Shown piece by piece: positions 45,071-55,187 of a stretch of 64,000 bases of DNA. The stretch's first letter is position 1. Every line of letters begins with the position of its first letter. The DNA lies in contig CM066031.1 in the NCBI GenBank assembly GCA_033557465.1, positions 1,670,160,800 through 1,670,224,799 of the forward strand, written 5' to 3'. Source of the DNA: Ichthyophis bannanicus (lineage: Eukaryota; Chordata; Amphibia; Gymnophiona; Ichthyophiidae). The position numbers and the translations under genes are program-made. A model generated the notes under the pieces. It had not been told where the DNA came from and did no database searches. It saw nothing but the letters and a program-made list of their open reading frames with translations.

Positions 45071-46848
45071 AGCCTGCTGAGCTACAGTAGCTGCTGCAGG
45101 CTTAGCTCGTGCTTGTTTGGATTGCTGACGCTTAGCAGTATAGCGAGGTTGAGAGACTGCTGGCCAGTATTTGAAGCAACTCTGGCCTTCTTATAGTAAG
45201 GCCTTTTAAAAGACTTTTTCTTAGTAGGAATTGAAGTGGACTTTGAAAGTCTTTCCAAGGTGGCATTTTCAGCATCCATCTGGGTGGCTTTGATTTGCCA
45301 CTCTTCCCAAAATAAGATCTCACCAGTACAGTGCAGATTCCGTAAGCCATCTAGAACCCAAGGTTCCAGATCAGAGGCCTGGAGCCAAGCAAGACGTCGG
45401 GCTGCAATAGCAATGCCCGAAGCCCTACTGGCTCCCTCAAAGGAATCATATGCTGCCCTATTAGAGAACTTAGAAACCTCTAAGAGTTGTTCACTAGGGA
45501 AAGGAATCCCTGCTTTTATCCTCAGGGATAAAGGGGGCAAAATGCCGCACTTTTGGCAAGTTCCTCCAGGAACATGCCCATATAGAGACTGTAGGAATTA
45601 ATCCTGGCTATAAGCATACTAGCCTGGAAAATTTTCCTACCAAAAGAGTCCCAAAGTCTTACATTCCCGTCCTGGAGGGGTGGAAGAGTGCTTTTGGTAC
45701 TCCTAATCTTCTTCATTGCAGACTTCACCACAATAGAGTGGTGGGCAATTGAGTCTTTTGGAAACCAGGAGAAGGAGGGACCCTATACATGGTGTCCAAC
45801 CTACGGGAATAAGGAGAACAAAGTCAAAGGATTTTCCCAGAAATCCATCAGTTGTTCTTGAAGGATTTCATGGATAGCAGGGTAACTGCCTCCTTAGGGG
45901 CCTTTGAGTATCCCAAAATATCCAGTTTTTTGGATCTGGGTTCCTTTTCAGAGGATGTGGTAATAGAAAGGGCTGTAGCCATATCTAAAACAAAAGTCCT
46001 GGAAGGACAAATCCTCTGGAGGGGACATTCTCCTTTTAGGAGAAGAGGGCTCCTCAGGTAAGTTGAGTGAAAACTCAGCAGAATCATCAGAGGAGTGAAA
46101 ATCCTCAGAGGAATCGGTGCTTTCCTCTAACGCACGATACGCGTACCGATCGGTATCGATCGGGCCGTATCGGGTATGGAACCGGTATGGAGCGAAAGCC
46201 CATACGGGAACGACTTGCGTTTAGAGGTGGACGGCCTCGATACCGGCATGGCGGACGATACCGGTATCGGGCCCGGAACCGCTGAAAGCGGAACCGATGG
46301 CGTTGCAGCTTTAATGAAAGCCATGACGGCCTGCTGCATGGACTGTACAGTATCGCCCATGGACGCCATAGCTGCCTGGATGTCGGTACCGGAGTGACCC
46401 GGTACCCCAGAGCAGGCTAACAGGTGATCTGTCGAGGCCGTAGCATCGATATCAACCTGAGACCCCTGAATTGGCGTTTTTGGAAGTTGGACTTCCCGCC
46501 GGGGTTGTTTGGCTGGGGCAGAGTCCTCAAGTTCTAAGCTAAGAGCCTCTCGATGCTTTGAAGGAGATTTGCTCTTTGAGGACTTGCCCACAGAAGGTTT
46601 GGTTACCTGAGATCCATCCGGAGAAGAAGACCTGGATGACTGTGATGCTGTATTCTCTGAAGCAAACAGCACATGGAATTTGTTGGCCCGGTTCTGCAGC
46701 CCACGTTTAGACATGTGGGGCAAGATGGGCAGTCCGGTATGGAATGGTCAGGCCCCAATCATTTCAGACACCTTTCATGGGTGTCTTTGACTGAAATAAC
46801 AGCATTACATTTGGTACACTTCTTAATGCCAGGGGCTGGCTTCTCCAT
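45070..46848 (-). pseudogene. Gag of DIRS F, several frameshifts
   Basis: The ATG at 46848 (MEKPAPG..). The knuckle has lost order, with the last two cysteines out of register. Open pieces are 46723-46127, 46087-45848, 45731-45522 and 45540-45082. Core traces are PSRTFVLDMATALSITTSSE, NSYSLYMGMFLEELAK and RAAYDSFEGASRASGIAIAA. Confidence 0.75.
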
Positions 46849-47884
46849 GAGGAGAAATTGAGTAGGCCGAGAGGCCTCTCTGAAGTGACCAAAAAGCTAA
46901 AAAATAAGAAAAAAGAATTATAATTTTTTAAAGAAAGAAAGAAAAGACCGGCGATACCGGTATCGGTATGGGGAAGGCAGGTACGCGGTCTAAAGAAACA
47001 AATAAAATAACAATTTCTTCAGCGGTGACAGGAACACGACCTGCTGGCTCGCGGAAAAAGAGAAACTGAGGAGAGCTGTTCAGGAAGGCGGAAGGCAGTG
47101 CGCATGTGCAGTGGGAGGTCCCAAAAGCTTCTATTCTAAGAAGCTGGGGAGCTTTCCCGCACGGGCTCCGTCGGTACCGACGTACCCATATGTGAGGACT
47201 TATTCCTGCTTGTTCCTGGAGATAAAACACGAGATGGCAAACTGCTGTTGAAATTGCGGCCGAAATCCCCACAGCTCTCCCGTTTCTGTAAAATAAGAAC
47301 CGGAATAAATAAAAACTACGCGTCTACCTCCAATCGCGGTGAGAAGCAGGAAGGAGAAGGGCAACAGTCGAACGGTCTTTGTGATCTCCCACGCTCAGCC
47401 AGCTCTCGGCTTCGGTGCGAAGGAGGGGGAAGCAGCAGCACCAACAAACAGACTGTAGTGAAGTGATTGTGGCTCCTCACCCGCTGAAGGGATCCGGAGC
47501 CGCCAAAGCGCCAGGATTGCTGTGCAGCAGAAAGGGTTCTCACAGAAATAACTGAAGTGAGAAGAACCTCCGTTGAAAGTGCTGTCCCGACTGTATTATT
47601 ATTTTTTTTAAAGATTTATCAAAAAAGATATGCAATTGAAAAATAAACCAAATTCAACCAAATCAAACCCAATAAAAAACGTCTTATTTGTTCCTTCACT
47701 GAGCCCCGAACCTGGACTCAACACGTACTCCACCTGCTTGAAGACCGAGTATACTCGGAGCTCGTGGGAGGCGGCAGTGGTATTAGTACTCCTACTCTCA
47801 AGAATGCGACGTACTCAGTCTCCAAGCTGCTGAGGAGGTGCACTACACAGAGGTTCGCGACTGGACTGGAGGGACGATAAGAAA

Positions 47885-48170
47885 CGCCAATTTTTAAAAA
47901 GGGTTCCAGGAGTGATCTGGGAAACTACAGACCGGTGACGTCAGTACCGGGAAAAATGGTAGAAACCATCATAAAGATCAAAATTGCTCAGCATGTAGAT
48001 AGTCATAGCTTAATGGGAGACAGCCAACATGGCTTTAGACAAGAAAGATCTTGTCTTACTAATGTTATGTTTTTTTGAAGGTGTGAATAAACAGGTAGAC
48101 AAAGGTGAGTCGGATGATATAGTGTATCTGGACTTTCAGAAAGCCTTTGACGAGGTCCCTCATCACAGAC
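47885..48170 (+). pseudogene. CR1 ORF2, RT middle part
   Basis: It continues the CR1 RT from 36602: IFKKGSRSDLGNYRPVTSVP, MGDSQHGFRQERSCLTN and the motif A DDIVYLDFQKAFDEVPHH with its catalytic aspartate. A frame slip lies near 48075 (T run). It ends at DIRS I. Confidence 0.88.
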
Positions 48171-50000
48171 AGAGTAGTTATTCACCTGTAACAGGTGCTC
48201 TCCAGGAGCAGAAGGAATCAGTCCTCACATATGGGTGACGTAGGCACCGACGGACACCTCGTGCGGAGCATTTCCCCAGCTTTCAAAGAAAGCCTTTGGG
48301 AATGCAGCGCGCATGCGCGGTCCCCTTTCCGCCCAAGGGTGCCATCTTGCTCAGTCTGATGACATAGCTAAAAGACAGCAAAAACAAAATGAATCATATG
48401 ACTGCAACTCCAAGGGGAGGAGGGACAGTCGTGAGGACTGATTGTCCTGTACCCATGGCTCAAGGTCCGATGACTGTAGCCAGGACTGACAGCGTGCACC
48501 GATGCCAGCCGCAGCTACTCGGGCCGAAGCCTCAAAGCCATCATAGGCTGCTCGAGAGATAAACTTTGAGCACTCTCGAATCCCATATGACAAAGACTTA
48601 AACCTCTGCAAAGGTTCCTCGGAGAGGCCAGCTGAGAACCCGGCAATCTCCTTTGCCAGGTCCCGAAGGTACATGCCCATGTTCAGCTGGTAAGTCTGGA
48701 CACGGCACGCCAGCATAGAGCCCTGGAAGCACTTTCTACCGAGGGCATCCAGGTTCCGGGCCTCCCGGTCGGGAGGCACCGACGAGTGCATTTTCTGACT
48801 CTTCAGACGCCGAGGGCACTGGCGTTGATGACCTCGGCCCCGAGCGGGAGGCCGAGGGGGACCTTGGCTGAGGATAGACTCGAGACCGCGTCGACTCGAG
48901 AGTCGGCTCGGCCTCAAGGGTCGACTTGGACATCGAGGTCCCGGTGGTCGGGGCAGATCCACTGGTCAAAACGAAGATCAGTACCCACTGCTGCTCCATG
49001 AAGGCAGCCAAGCTGCTCTCCAAGGCCGTCAACCTGAGACTCAGCTCAGTAGACTCTGCAGCCTCCGACTCGGGCCCCGACGGCGTCAGGCACGACGTCG
49101 GCTCCCCTGGAGGTGAGTCTACGAGGACAACAGCACTCACGTGACTCGGGGACTCTGGCTCCACTCGAGGCAACTTGGCAGACCTCTCCGACTCAGAGGA
49201 CACGGGACGGCGGTCGGGGCTATGCGACCGCCCCCTCGAGGAGCCAAGAGCATCCACCAACGCTGCCCTCGCGGATTTCTTCTTCCTTCTCTGTTCCCTC
49301 GAAGGAGACCCCGTTCAGAGGAGCCTCGACGGTGCTCGGGGTCGGACTCCCGAGATCTCGAGGCCTCTGATGAAGTCCGGGCCCGGCCAGACGCGGAGTC
49401 AGAAAAGAGTCTTTCACACTGATGTTGATGGCGCCTCAGCGCTTTAGAGGACATTTTGCCACACGGGACACAGACCACCGGGTCATGGTCGGGCCCGAGG
49501 CACCAGAGGCAGCAGTCATGTGTGTCGGTGAGAGACATCAGCTTCTTACACCAATCACACTTTTTGAACCCGCTGGCAGCCATCGGGGGAAAAAGGGCCC
49601 CTGCAAGGTCAAAAGACCGGGCTGCCAGTGAAAAAGAGAAAAAAAAAAAAAGCGTGAACGCTAGTCACGAAGGACAAAAAAACAAAAAAAACTTAGCTCC
49701 GGGCTCGATACTGGTGTACCGAGCCAAGGCGGGAAGGGGAACCGGCATCAAACCGGGCAAAAAACACAAATCCACGCAGGAAAATCAACTTTTTACCGGG
49801 TGACGACACATGTCCGTCGGGCTCCGCGGTAAAAAAAAAGATTGAGCAAGATGGCACCCTTGGGCAGGAAGAGGACTGCGCATGCACACTGCATTCCCAA
49901 AGGCTTTCTTTGAAAGCTGGGGAAATGCTCTGCACGAGGGCTCCGTCAGTGCCGAAGTCACCCATATGTGAGTACTGACTTCCTGCTTGGTCCTGGAGAA
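48171..50000 (-). mobile_element. DIRS element I (gamma family), short deletion derivative
   Basis: 1,830 bp: left end AGAGTAGTTATTCACC, right end …TTGGTCCTGGAGAA. It retains both terminal repeats and parts of gag, but RT, RNase H, YR and ICR are gone. The gag joins the left terminal repeat directly near 48440. The CR1 RT frame resumes at 50001 with no duplicated or missing base. It must have been mobilised in trans or deleted after insertion. Confidence 0.87.
48440..49583 (-). pseudogene. Gag of DIRS I, internally deleted
   Basis: The ATG at 49583, MAASGFKKCDWCKKLMSLTD. CCHC knuckle CLWCLGPDHDPVVC. Ser/Arg/Glu-rich middle (SHSPDRRP). Frames 49583-49137, 49260-48736 and the piece to 48440. 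The central SPPED-type core present in K is deleted between TPVPSAS and RRLKSQKMHSS. The C-terminal block DLAKEIAGFSAGLSEEPLQR..SDLEPW is kept. Confidence 0.8.
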
Positions 50001-51140
50001 TTTTGGCAAAACTAAAATGTCATGGGATAGGAGGCAGTATACTATTGTGGATCAGGAACTGGTTAAAAGATAGAAAGAAGAGGGTAGGGCTAAATGGCCA
50101 ATTTTCCCAATGGAAAAAGGTGAATAGTGCAGTATCCCAGGGATCTGTGCTGGTTGCGCTGCTTTTTGACATATTCATAAATGACCTGGAAGTGGAATAA
50201 CGAGTGAAGTTATCAAATTTGTAGATGACACAAAACTATTTAAAGTTGCTAAAACCAATAAGGATTGTGGAAAATTGCAAGAGGATCTTGATAAATTGGA
50301 AGACTGGGCATCCAATTGGTAGATGAAATTTTATGTGGACAAGTGCAAAGTTATGCACCTAGGAAAGAACAATCCAAACTATGGTTACACAATGCAAGGT
50401 TCCACATTGGGAACCAGCACCCAGGAAAAAGATTTAGGTGTCATCATGGATAACATGTTAAAACCCTCTGCCCAGTGTGCAGCGGCAGCCAAGAGAGCAA
50501 ATAGAATGCTAGGTATGATAAGCACCTTGAATTTTGAAGGAAATTCTGATAGCCGTATCGTAAAAAGGATATAGCGCTATTAGAAAAGGTACAGAGAAGA
50601 GCCACCAAAATGGTAAAGGGGATGGAGGGATATGCCTATGAAGAGAGGATAAAAAGGTTAGGGCTCTTCAACCTGGATAAGAGACGGCTGAGGGGAGATA
50701 AGATAGAGGTCTATAAATAAATAAATGGAGTGGAATGGGTAAACGTAGATCGATTGTTTATGTCATCAAAATATAAAAAGACTAGGGGACATGCAATGAA
50801 TGCTACAGGGTAACCTATTTAAGACTAATTAGAGAAAATATTTTTTCACTCATCGTGTAATCAAACTCTGGAATTTGTTACTGGAGGATGTAGTAAAAGC
50901 TGTTAGTGTAGCTGGGTTTAAAAAAGGTTTGGACAAGTTCCTGGAGGAAAGGTCCACAAACCATTATTAAAAGGGACCCAGGATATCACTGCTTGACCCG
51001 ATACAAGCATTGAGGAACCTGTCTCTTTTGGGGAAACTGCTAGGTACTTATGACCTAGATTGGCCAATGTTGGAAACAGGATACTGGGCTTGATGGACCT
51101 TGGTCTGACCCAGTATGGCATATCTTATGTTCTTATGACA
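50001..51140 (+). pseudogene. CR1 ORF2 RT C-terminus and 3' tail
   Basis: It continues with KLKCHGIGGSILLWIRNWLK, SAVSQGSVL, FVDDTKLF (motif C, near 50217), CKVMHLGKNNPNYGYTMQGS and KPSAQCAAAAKRANRMLGM. The latter part matches the CR1 fragment at 33014-33871 with many differences. The tail GGTCTGACCCAGTATGGC..TTCTTATG ends at about 51138. Stops and frameshifts are frequent. Confidence 0.9.
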
Positions 51141-51743
51141 AGCAATCTGATGCTTAAGTGCAAAGGGAAGTTGAGGGCTTTCCCCTCTGAGTCCCAACTA
51201 CCAATTATTGGTCCAATGGATCCTTTTGTTCACTTACCCTCGGACCATCGGCAGGAAATTCGAGCCGGATTGGTTGTGACGAGTATGGAGGCTCTTGCGC
51301 TTCGGTCGGATGCTGAAACTTCGCTCTCTCCTGTGATGAGGATGCCTCCACCACACCCAGCTGCTTCCGATCCACTCCTGGCTACTTCAATGTCGTTGTC
51401 TCCTGGAGAGGGGACTGTAAGCGCTGTAGATGGGGAGCTTGCTGGTAGTTTAGCTCCGTCGACCCCTGAGAGTATCGGGGAGGCTGTGGGTGAAACTTCG
51501 ACAGCGGAAGTTCTGGCGACGTCTTTTGTGGATGGAAAGGTACCTCCTCGGTCTGCTTCAACCACTGCATTGATTGATCTACCTACCTCTCTTGGTTCGC
51601 CCTAAAGTTTTCAAATTGGAGTCTATCTGGGAAGCCATTGCGACTCTTTCTCTGGCGATTCATTCTAAGACTTCCGCTTTATCCACTCAGGTCCAAGAGA
51701 ATGTAGCCAATATTCAGAAGAATGATGGAAAGCCTTTGAGAAA
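51141..51743 (+). pseudogene. L1-type ORF1, N-terminal and coiled-coil start
   Basis: A Ser/Pro-rich translation ends in IWEAIATLSLAIHSKTSALS and VQENVANIQKNDGK, which looks like the start of the coiled coil of L1/Tx1-type ORF1 proteins. A frameshift is near 51600. It is cut by DIRS G at 51744. The match to the piece at 63270 is by context. Confidence 0.55.
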
Positions 51744-52007
51744 GCACAGTTACTTACCTGTAACAGGTGATCTCTGGGAACAGCAGGAATTAGTCCTCAC
51801 ATATGGGTACATCGGTACCGACGGAGCCCGCACGGGAAAGCTCCCCAGCTTCCCAGAAGGAAAGCTTTTGGGGCCTCCCACTGCGCATGCGCGCTGCCTT
51901 CCCGCCTTCCTGACCAACTCTCCTCAGTTCGAGTTTAAAGCTGAGATAAAAGAGAGAGGAAAGGAAAGAGAGAGAGAGATAAAACTCCCAGGGGAGGTGG
52001 GTGGGTT

Positions 52008-52112
52008 GTGAAGACTTATTCCTGCTGTTCCCAGAGATCACCTGTTACAGGTAAGTAACTGTGCTATCTCCAGGAACAAGCAGGAATAAGTCCTCACATA
52101 TGGGGACTCCCT
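52008..52112 (-). repeat. ICR of DIRS G
   Basis: Complement of the left end to 52064, complement of the right end from 52065. Confidence 0.88.
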
Positions 52113-52217
52113 AGCTAAGATGCCCGGGAGATCCCCTCAAGGGTATGAGACCCTGAAAGGTTCCTCATCTTCCTATGGATCTCAGGCATCCATTCAGGGA
52201 AGGTGGGCTGGAGTTGT

Positions 52218-54815
52218 TCAAGAATGGAACAGGTGTCTGAGGACAGCCTGACCAAACAAGGCATCCCGGCGGGAGTCCTTGTCCAAACAGTAATGGGCTG
52301 TAAAGGTATGAACCGAGGCCCAGGTGGCTGCTCGACAGATCTGGTCAATGGAGACAGAGTTTAGATGAGCCATAGAGATGGCCATGACCCTCACATTGTG
52401 AGCGGTGACATGGCTCTCCAGAGAAAGGTTCTTACTCTGGTAAGCAAAAGAGATACACTGAGCAGTCCAATTGGAAAGTGTTCTTTTAGAGACTGGAAGT
52501 CCTAAATGAGAAGGATCAAAAGCAACAAAAAGCTGAGAAGACTTTTGATGTTGCTGTGTCCTGTGGAGGTAAAAGGCAAGAGCTCTTTTACAATCTAGAG
52601 TATGAAGGGTCCTCTCTGCACTGGATGCATGAGGAGCTGGAAAAAAGACAGGTAAATATACCTCTTGATTAAGATGAAAAGGGGAGACCACTTTAGGCAT
52701 AAAGTGGAGATTGATCCTAAGGACCACCTTATCATGATGGAACCTTGTATAAGGTGGATTAGCCACTAGAGCTTGCAGTTCACTGATATGGCGAGCTGAG
52801 GTGACTGCAATAAGAAAAATAACCTTCCAAGAAAGAAATTTCAAGGAGGTAGTGGCTAAGGGTTCAAAGGGTGGCTTCATAAGCTGACCAAGAACCAAGT
52901 TTAAGTCCCATGCCACCGGAGGAGGTCGAATGGGAGGTTTAGTTAAGGTTAGGCCTCTCATGAATCTTGCAATAAGAGGATGAGAGGAAACAGGTTGTCC
53001 ATTGATGGGCTTAAGGGATGCTGCAATAGTACTCAAATGGACTCTTACTGAATTTGTTTTGAGTCCTGCATTGGAGAGATGCAGGAGATATTCCAAAAGA
53101 GAATTCAAAGGAAGTGCTAGAGGGTTAAGACCCTTTTGAGCACACCAAATGGAAAATCTTTTCCATTTAAAAGCGTAAGAACGCCTAGTGGAAGGTTTCT
53201 TAGAGGCATGGAGGATATCCTTCACTTGCTGCGAAAGATTGAAGTGTTGAAGGTCTAGGCCTTCAGTAACCAAGCTCTGAGGTGAAGGGACTTGGGGTTT
53301 GGGTGCCACAAAGTCCGCTCCTCCTGAGACAGAAGGTCTGGAGCCGCTCCCAAGTTCAGGGAGGGGGCTTGGGAGAGATGCAGAAGTAGAGGGTACCACA
53401 CTTGGCGTGGCTAGCGTAGAGCTATGAGGATCATGGACCCTTGATCCCTTTGAAGTTTGAACAGATTCTTGGGAATCAAAGGAATGGGTGGAAAGGCATA
53501 TAGGAAGCCTTGACCCCAATGAAGGAGGAAGGCATCCTTGGCCTGAACTCCCTGACACGGAATCCTGGAACAGAACCGGGGAAGTTTGGCATTCCACGGA
53601 CTTGCAAAGAGGTCTATGTCCGGGGTCCCCCATTTCTGGAAGATTCTGAGTACCGGATCCATGTGTAGGGACCATTCTTGTGGAAGCAGAACTCGACAGT
53701 CTGTCTGCCCAAGAGTTTTGGATTCCTGGAAGATATACTGCCAGGAGATGAATTTGATGCTCTCTGGCGAAGGCCCATAATCTTAGAGCTTCGCTGCAAA
53801 GCGACAGAGAGCCAGTCCCTCCTTGCTTGTTTATGTAAAACATGGCTACTTGATTGTCCGTATGAATAAGGACCGTCATGTTGCTGAGGAGGGTATGAAA
53901 AACTCTGAGAGCTAGAAAGATTGCTCGAAGTTCCAAGTGGTTGATATGAAGGGTGGTCTCCTGTGGAGACCAAGTGCCCTGAGTGGAGAGATCTTGAAGA
54001 TGAGCTCCCCAACCTGTTTGGGAGGCATCTGTTGTGAGGGTTGCTTGGGGCAACAATGGTTGAAAGGGGGCCCCCAACAACAGATTTTGAGTGGACATCC
54101 ACCATTGGAGAGACCAAAAGAGACGTTTGGAGTTTGCTATTTGGTCTGAGAGAGCTCCTGATGCTTGAGTCCACTGGGTGGACAAAGTCCATTGAGCTGC
54201 TCTCATATGTAGGCGAGCATAGGGCACCACATGTACTGTGGATGCCATGTGGCCTAATAGTTGTAGCATCTCCCTGGCAGTCAAGTGGCTTCTGGACTGA
54301 TTCTGGGAGGCTAAATGCACTAGACGTTGGCAACGGGCCTGAGGAAGATAGGCCCTTGCAGTGGTGGTATCCAACCAGGCCCCTATGAATTCCAGGGATT
54401 GAGTAGGGGTGAGTTGAGACTTTGGCAGATTGATCACAAGTCCCAGATACTGCAGAATGCGTCTGGTGCGATCCAGGGAAGTCTGAGCCTCGGACCGAGA
54501 TGGAGCTCGGATGAGCCAGTCGTCCAGGTATGGGAAGACAAAAATTCCCAGGGCTCGTAGAAATGCAGCTACTATTGCCATGCATTTGGTAAATACCCTT
54601 GGAGCAGAAGCTAGACCGAAGGGAAGTACTCTGTATTGGAAATGTTTTCCCTGGAACAGAAACCGTAGGAATTTTCTGTGGGATGGATGGATGAGTATAT
54701 GTGTGTACGCATCCTTGAGATCTAGAGAACAAAGCCAATCCTGACTCTGTAGGTATGGAAGGAGAGTATCTAGAGAAAGCACCTTGAATTTCTCCTTGCA
54801 TAGGAATTTGTTCAA
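52218..54815 (-). CDS. RT-RNase H-YR fusion ORF of DIRS G
   Basis: 865 codons without a stop. It begins in the RT fingers (MNKFLCKEKFKVLSLDTLLP). RT: SLDLKDAYTHI, LPFGLASAPRVFTKCM, PYLDDWLIR. RNase H: TTDASQTGWGAH, LELRAI, HTDNQVAMFYINKQGG. Near 53697 a 2-nt deletion relative to D and F moves the frame from LSRV to the YR frame, so the MT-like segment is skipped and the YR follows directly (KPSTRRSYAFKWKRFSIWC). In the YR the catalytic Arg is His676 (SARHISELQAL), while His806, Arg809 and Tyr842 remain. The RT lacks its first part because of the C-run frameshift, so activity is doubtful. Confidence 0.8.
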   Translation of the reverse strand: MNKFLCKEKFKVLSLDTLLPYLQSQDWLCSLDLKDAYTHILIHPSHRKFLRFLFQGKHFQYRVLPFGLASAPRVFTKCMAIVAAFLRALGIFVFPYLDDWLIRAPSRSEAQTSLDRTRRILQYLGLVINLPKSQLTPTQSLEFIGAWLDTTTARAYLPQARCQRLVHLASQNQSRSHLTAREMLQLLGHMASTVHVVPYARLHMRAAQWTLSTQWTQASGALSDQIANSKRLFWSLQWWMSTQNLLLGAPFQPLLPQATLTTDASQTGWGAHLQDLSTQGTWSPQETTLHINHLELRAIFLALRVFHTLLSNMTVLIHTDNQVAMFYINKQGGTGSLSLCSEALRLWAFAREHQIHLLAVYLPGIQNSWADRLSSSASTRMVPTHGSGTQNLPEMGDPGHRPLCKSVECQTSPVLFQDSVSGSSGQGCLPPSLGSRLPICLSTHSFDSQESVQTSKGSRVHDPHSSTLATPSVVPSTSASLPSPLPELGSGSRPSVSGGADFVAPKPQVPSPQSLVTEGLDLQHFNLSQQVKDILHASKKPSTRRSYAFKWKRFSIWCAQKGLNPLALPLNSLLEYLLHLSNAGLKTNSVRVHLSTIAASLKPINGQPVSSHPLIARFMRGLTLTKPPIRPPPVAWDLNLVLGQLMKPPFEPLATTSLKFLSWKVIFLIAVTSARHISELQALVANPPYTRFHHDKVVLRINLHFMPKVVSPFHLNQEVYLPVFFPAPHASSAERTLHTLDCKRALAFYLHRTQQHQKSSQLFVAFDPSHLGLPVSKRTLSNWTAQCISFAYQSKNLSLESHVTAHNVRVMAISMAHLNSVSIDQICRAATWASVHTFTAHYCLDKDSRRDALFGQAVLRHLFHS
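53411..53662 (-). pseudogene. MT-like segment of DIRS G in its original frame
   Basis: DIDLFASPWNAKLPRFCSR and YAFPPIPLIP can be read here. The segment is orphaned by the fusion frameshift and now overlaps the fusion ORF in a different frame. Confidence 0.6.
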
Positions 54816-55187
54816 TTCTCTGAGATCTAGAATGGGTCTGTACCCCCCCCCCCCCCCCGGTTTTCTTGGGAATGAGAAAATAAGGGGAGTAAAACCCTGA
54901 CCCCTGTTGAAGAATAGGAACCTCTTCTATTGCCCTTTGGGCGAGAAGGGTGGTCACCTCCTGACCTAACAGGTTCAGGAGAGATGGGGGAGAATTGAAA
55001 CATCTCACCATGTTATGGGGAGGAAGGCTGGAGAAATATAGTTTGTAGCCCTCTCTGATGATAGAGAGGGTCCATTGTTCTGATGTGATTTGCTCCCATC
55101 TGGGAGCAAAATGAGTTAACCTTCCTGGAATGGTGAGAGGCTCTGGATGTTTTAGAGCCAGAAAGGTTAAGTTCTCTAGAGTTAAGT
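54816..55187 (-). pseudogene. RT N-terminal segment of DIRS G
   Basis: Contains LTIPGRLTHFAPRWEQIT, SIIREGYKL and FYSPYFLIPKKTG, then a C/G homopolymer (54844-54858) where related copies read KTGG.RPILDL. The homopolymer throws the frame off before the fusion ORF. Confidence 0.75.

Larger units (their letters stand above)
41641..47224 (-). mobile_element. DIRS element F (beta family), inserted in H
   Basis: 5,584 bp, left end GCACAGTTAC, right end …CCTGGAGATA, ICR at 41910-42005 with junction 41966/41967. It lies in the leader of H: the left flank ends GAGAAA and the right flank begins AAACACG. All three genes carry frameshifts. Confidence 0.92.
36603..47884 (-). mobile_element. DIRS element H (alpha family), contains DIRS F
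   Basis: Left end AGTGAAATTAGAC at 36603, right end …GGACGATAAGAAA at 47884, ICR at 36842-36938. Terminal repeats share TAGTGCACCTCC and CAGCAGCTTGGAGACTGAG. Without F it is about 5.7 kb. It is inserted in the RT of the CR1 element: the CR1 codons at 36599-36602 and 47885 on join with no gained or lost base. Genes are more eroded than in B. Confidence 0.92.
34287..51140 (+). mobile_element. CR1 LINE, split by DIRS H and DIRS I
   Basis: Three collinear pieces (34287-36602, 47885-48170, 50001-51140; 3.74 kb in all) give ORF1 C-terminus, ORF2 endonuclease, RT and the 3' tail ending TTCTTATG. The ORF2 frame is exactly continuous over both insertions. Internal stops show it is an old copy. The left border within J is approximate and no target duplication was found. 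Confidence 0.9.

Noticed and set aside
51060..51605. Host gene exon coding a Ser/Pro-rich protein
   Set aside because: The first part lies in the CR1 tail. The rest is continuous with an L1-type ORF1 start and frameshifted.
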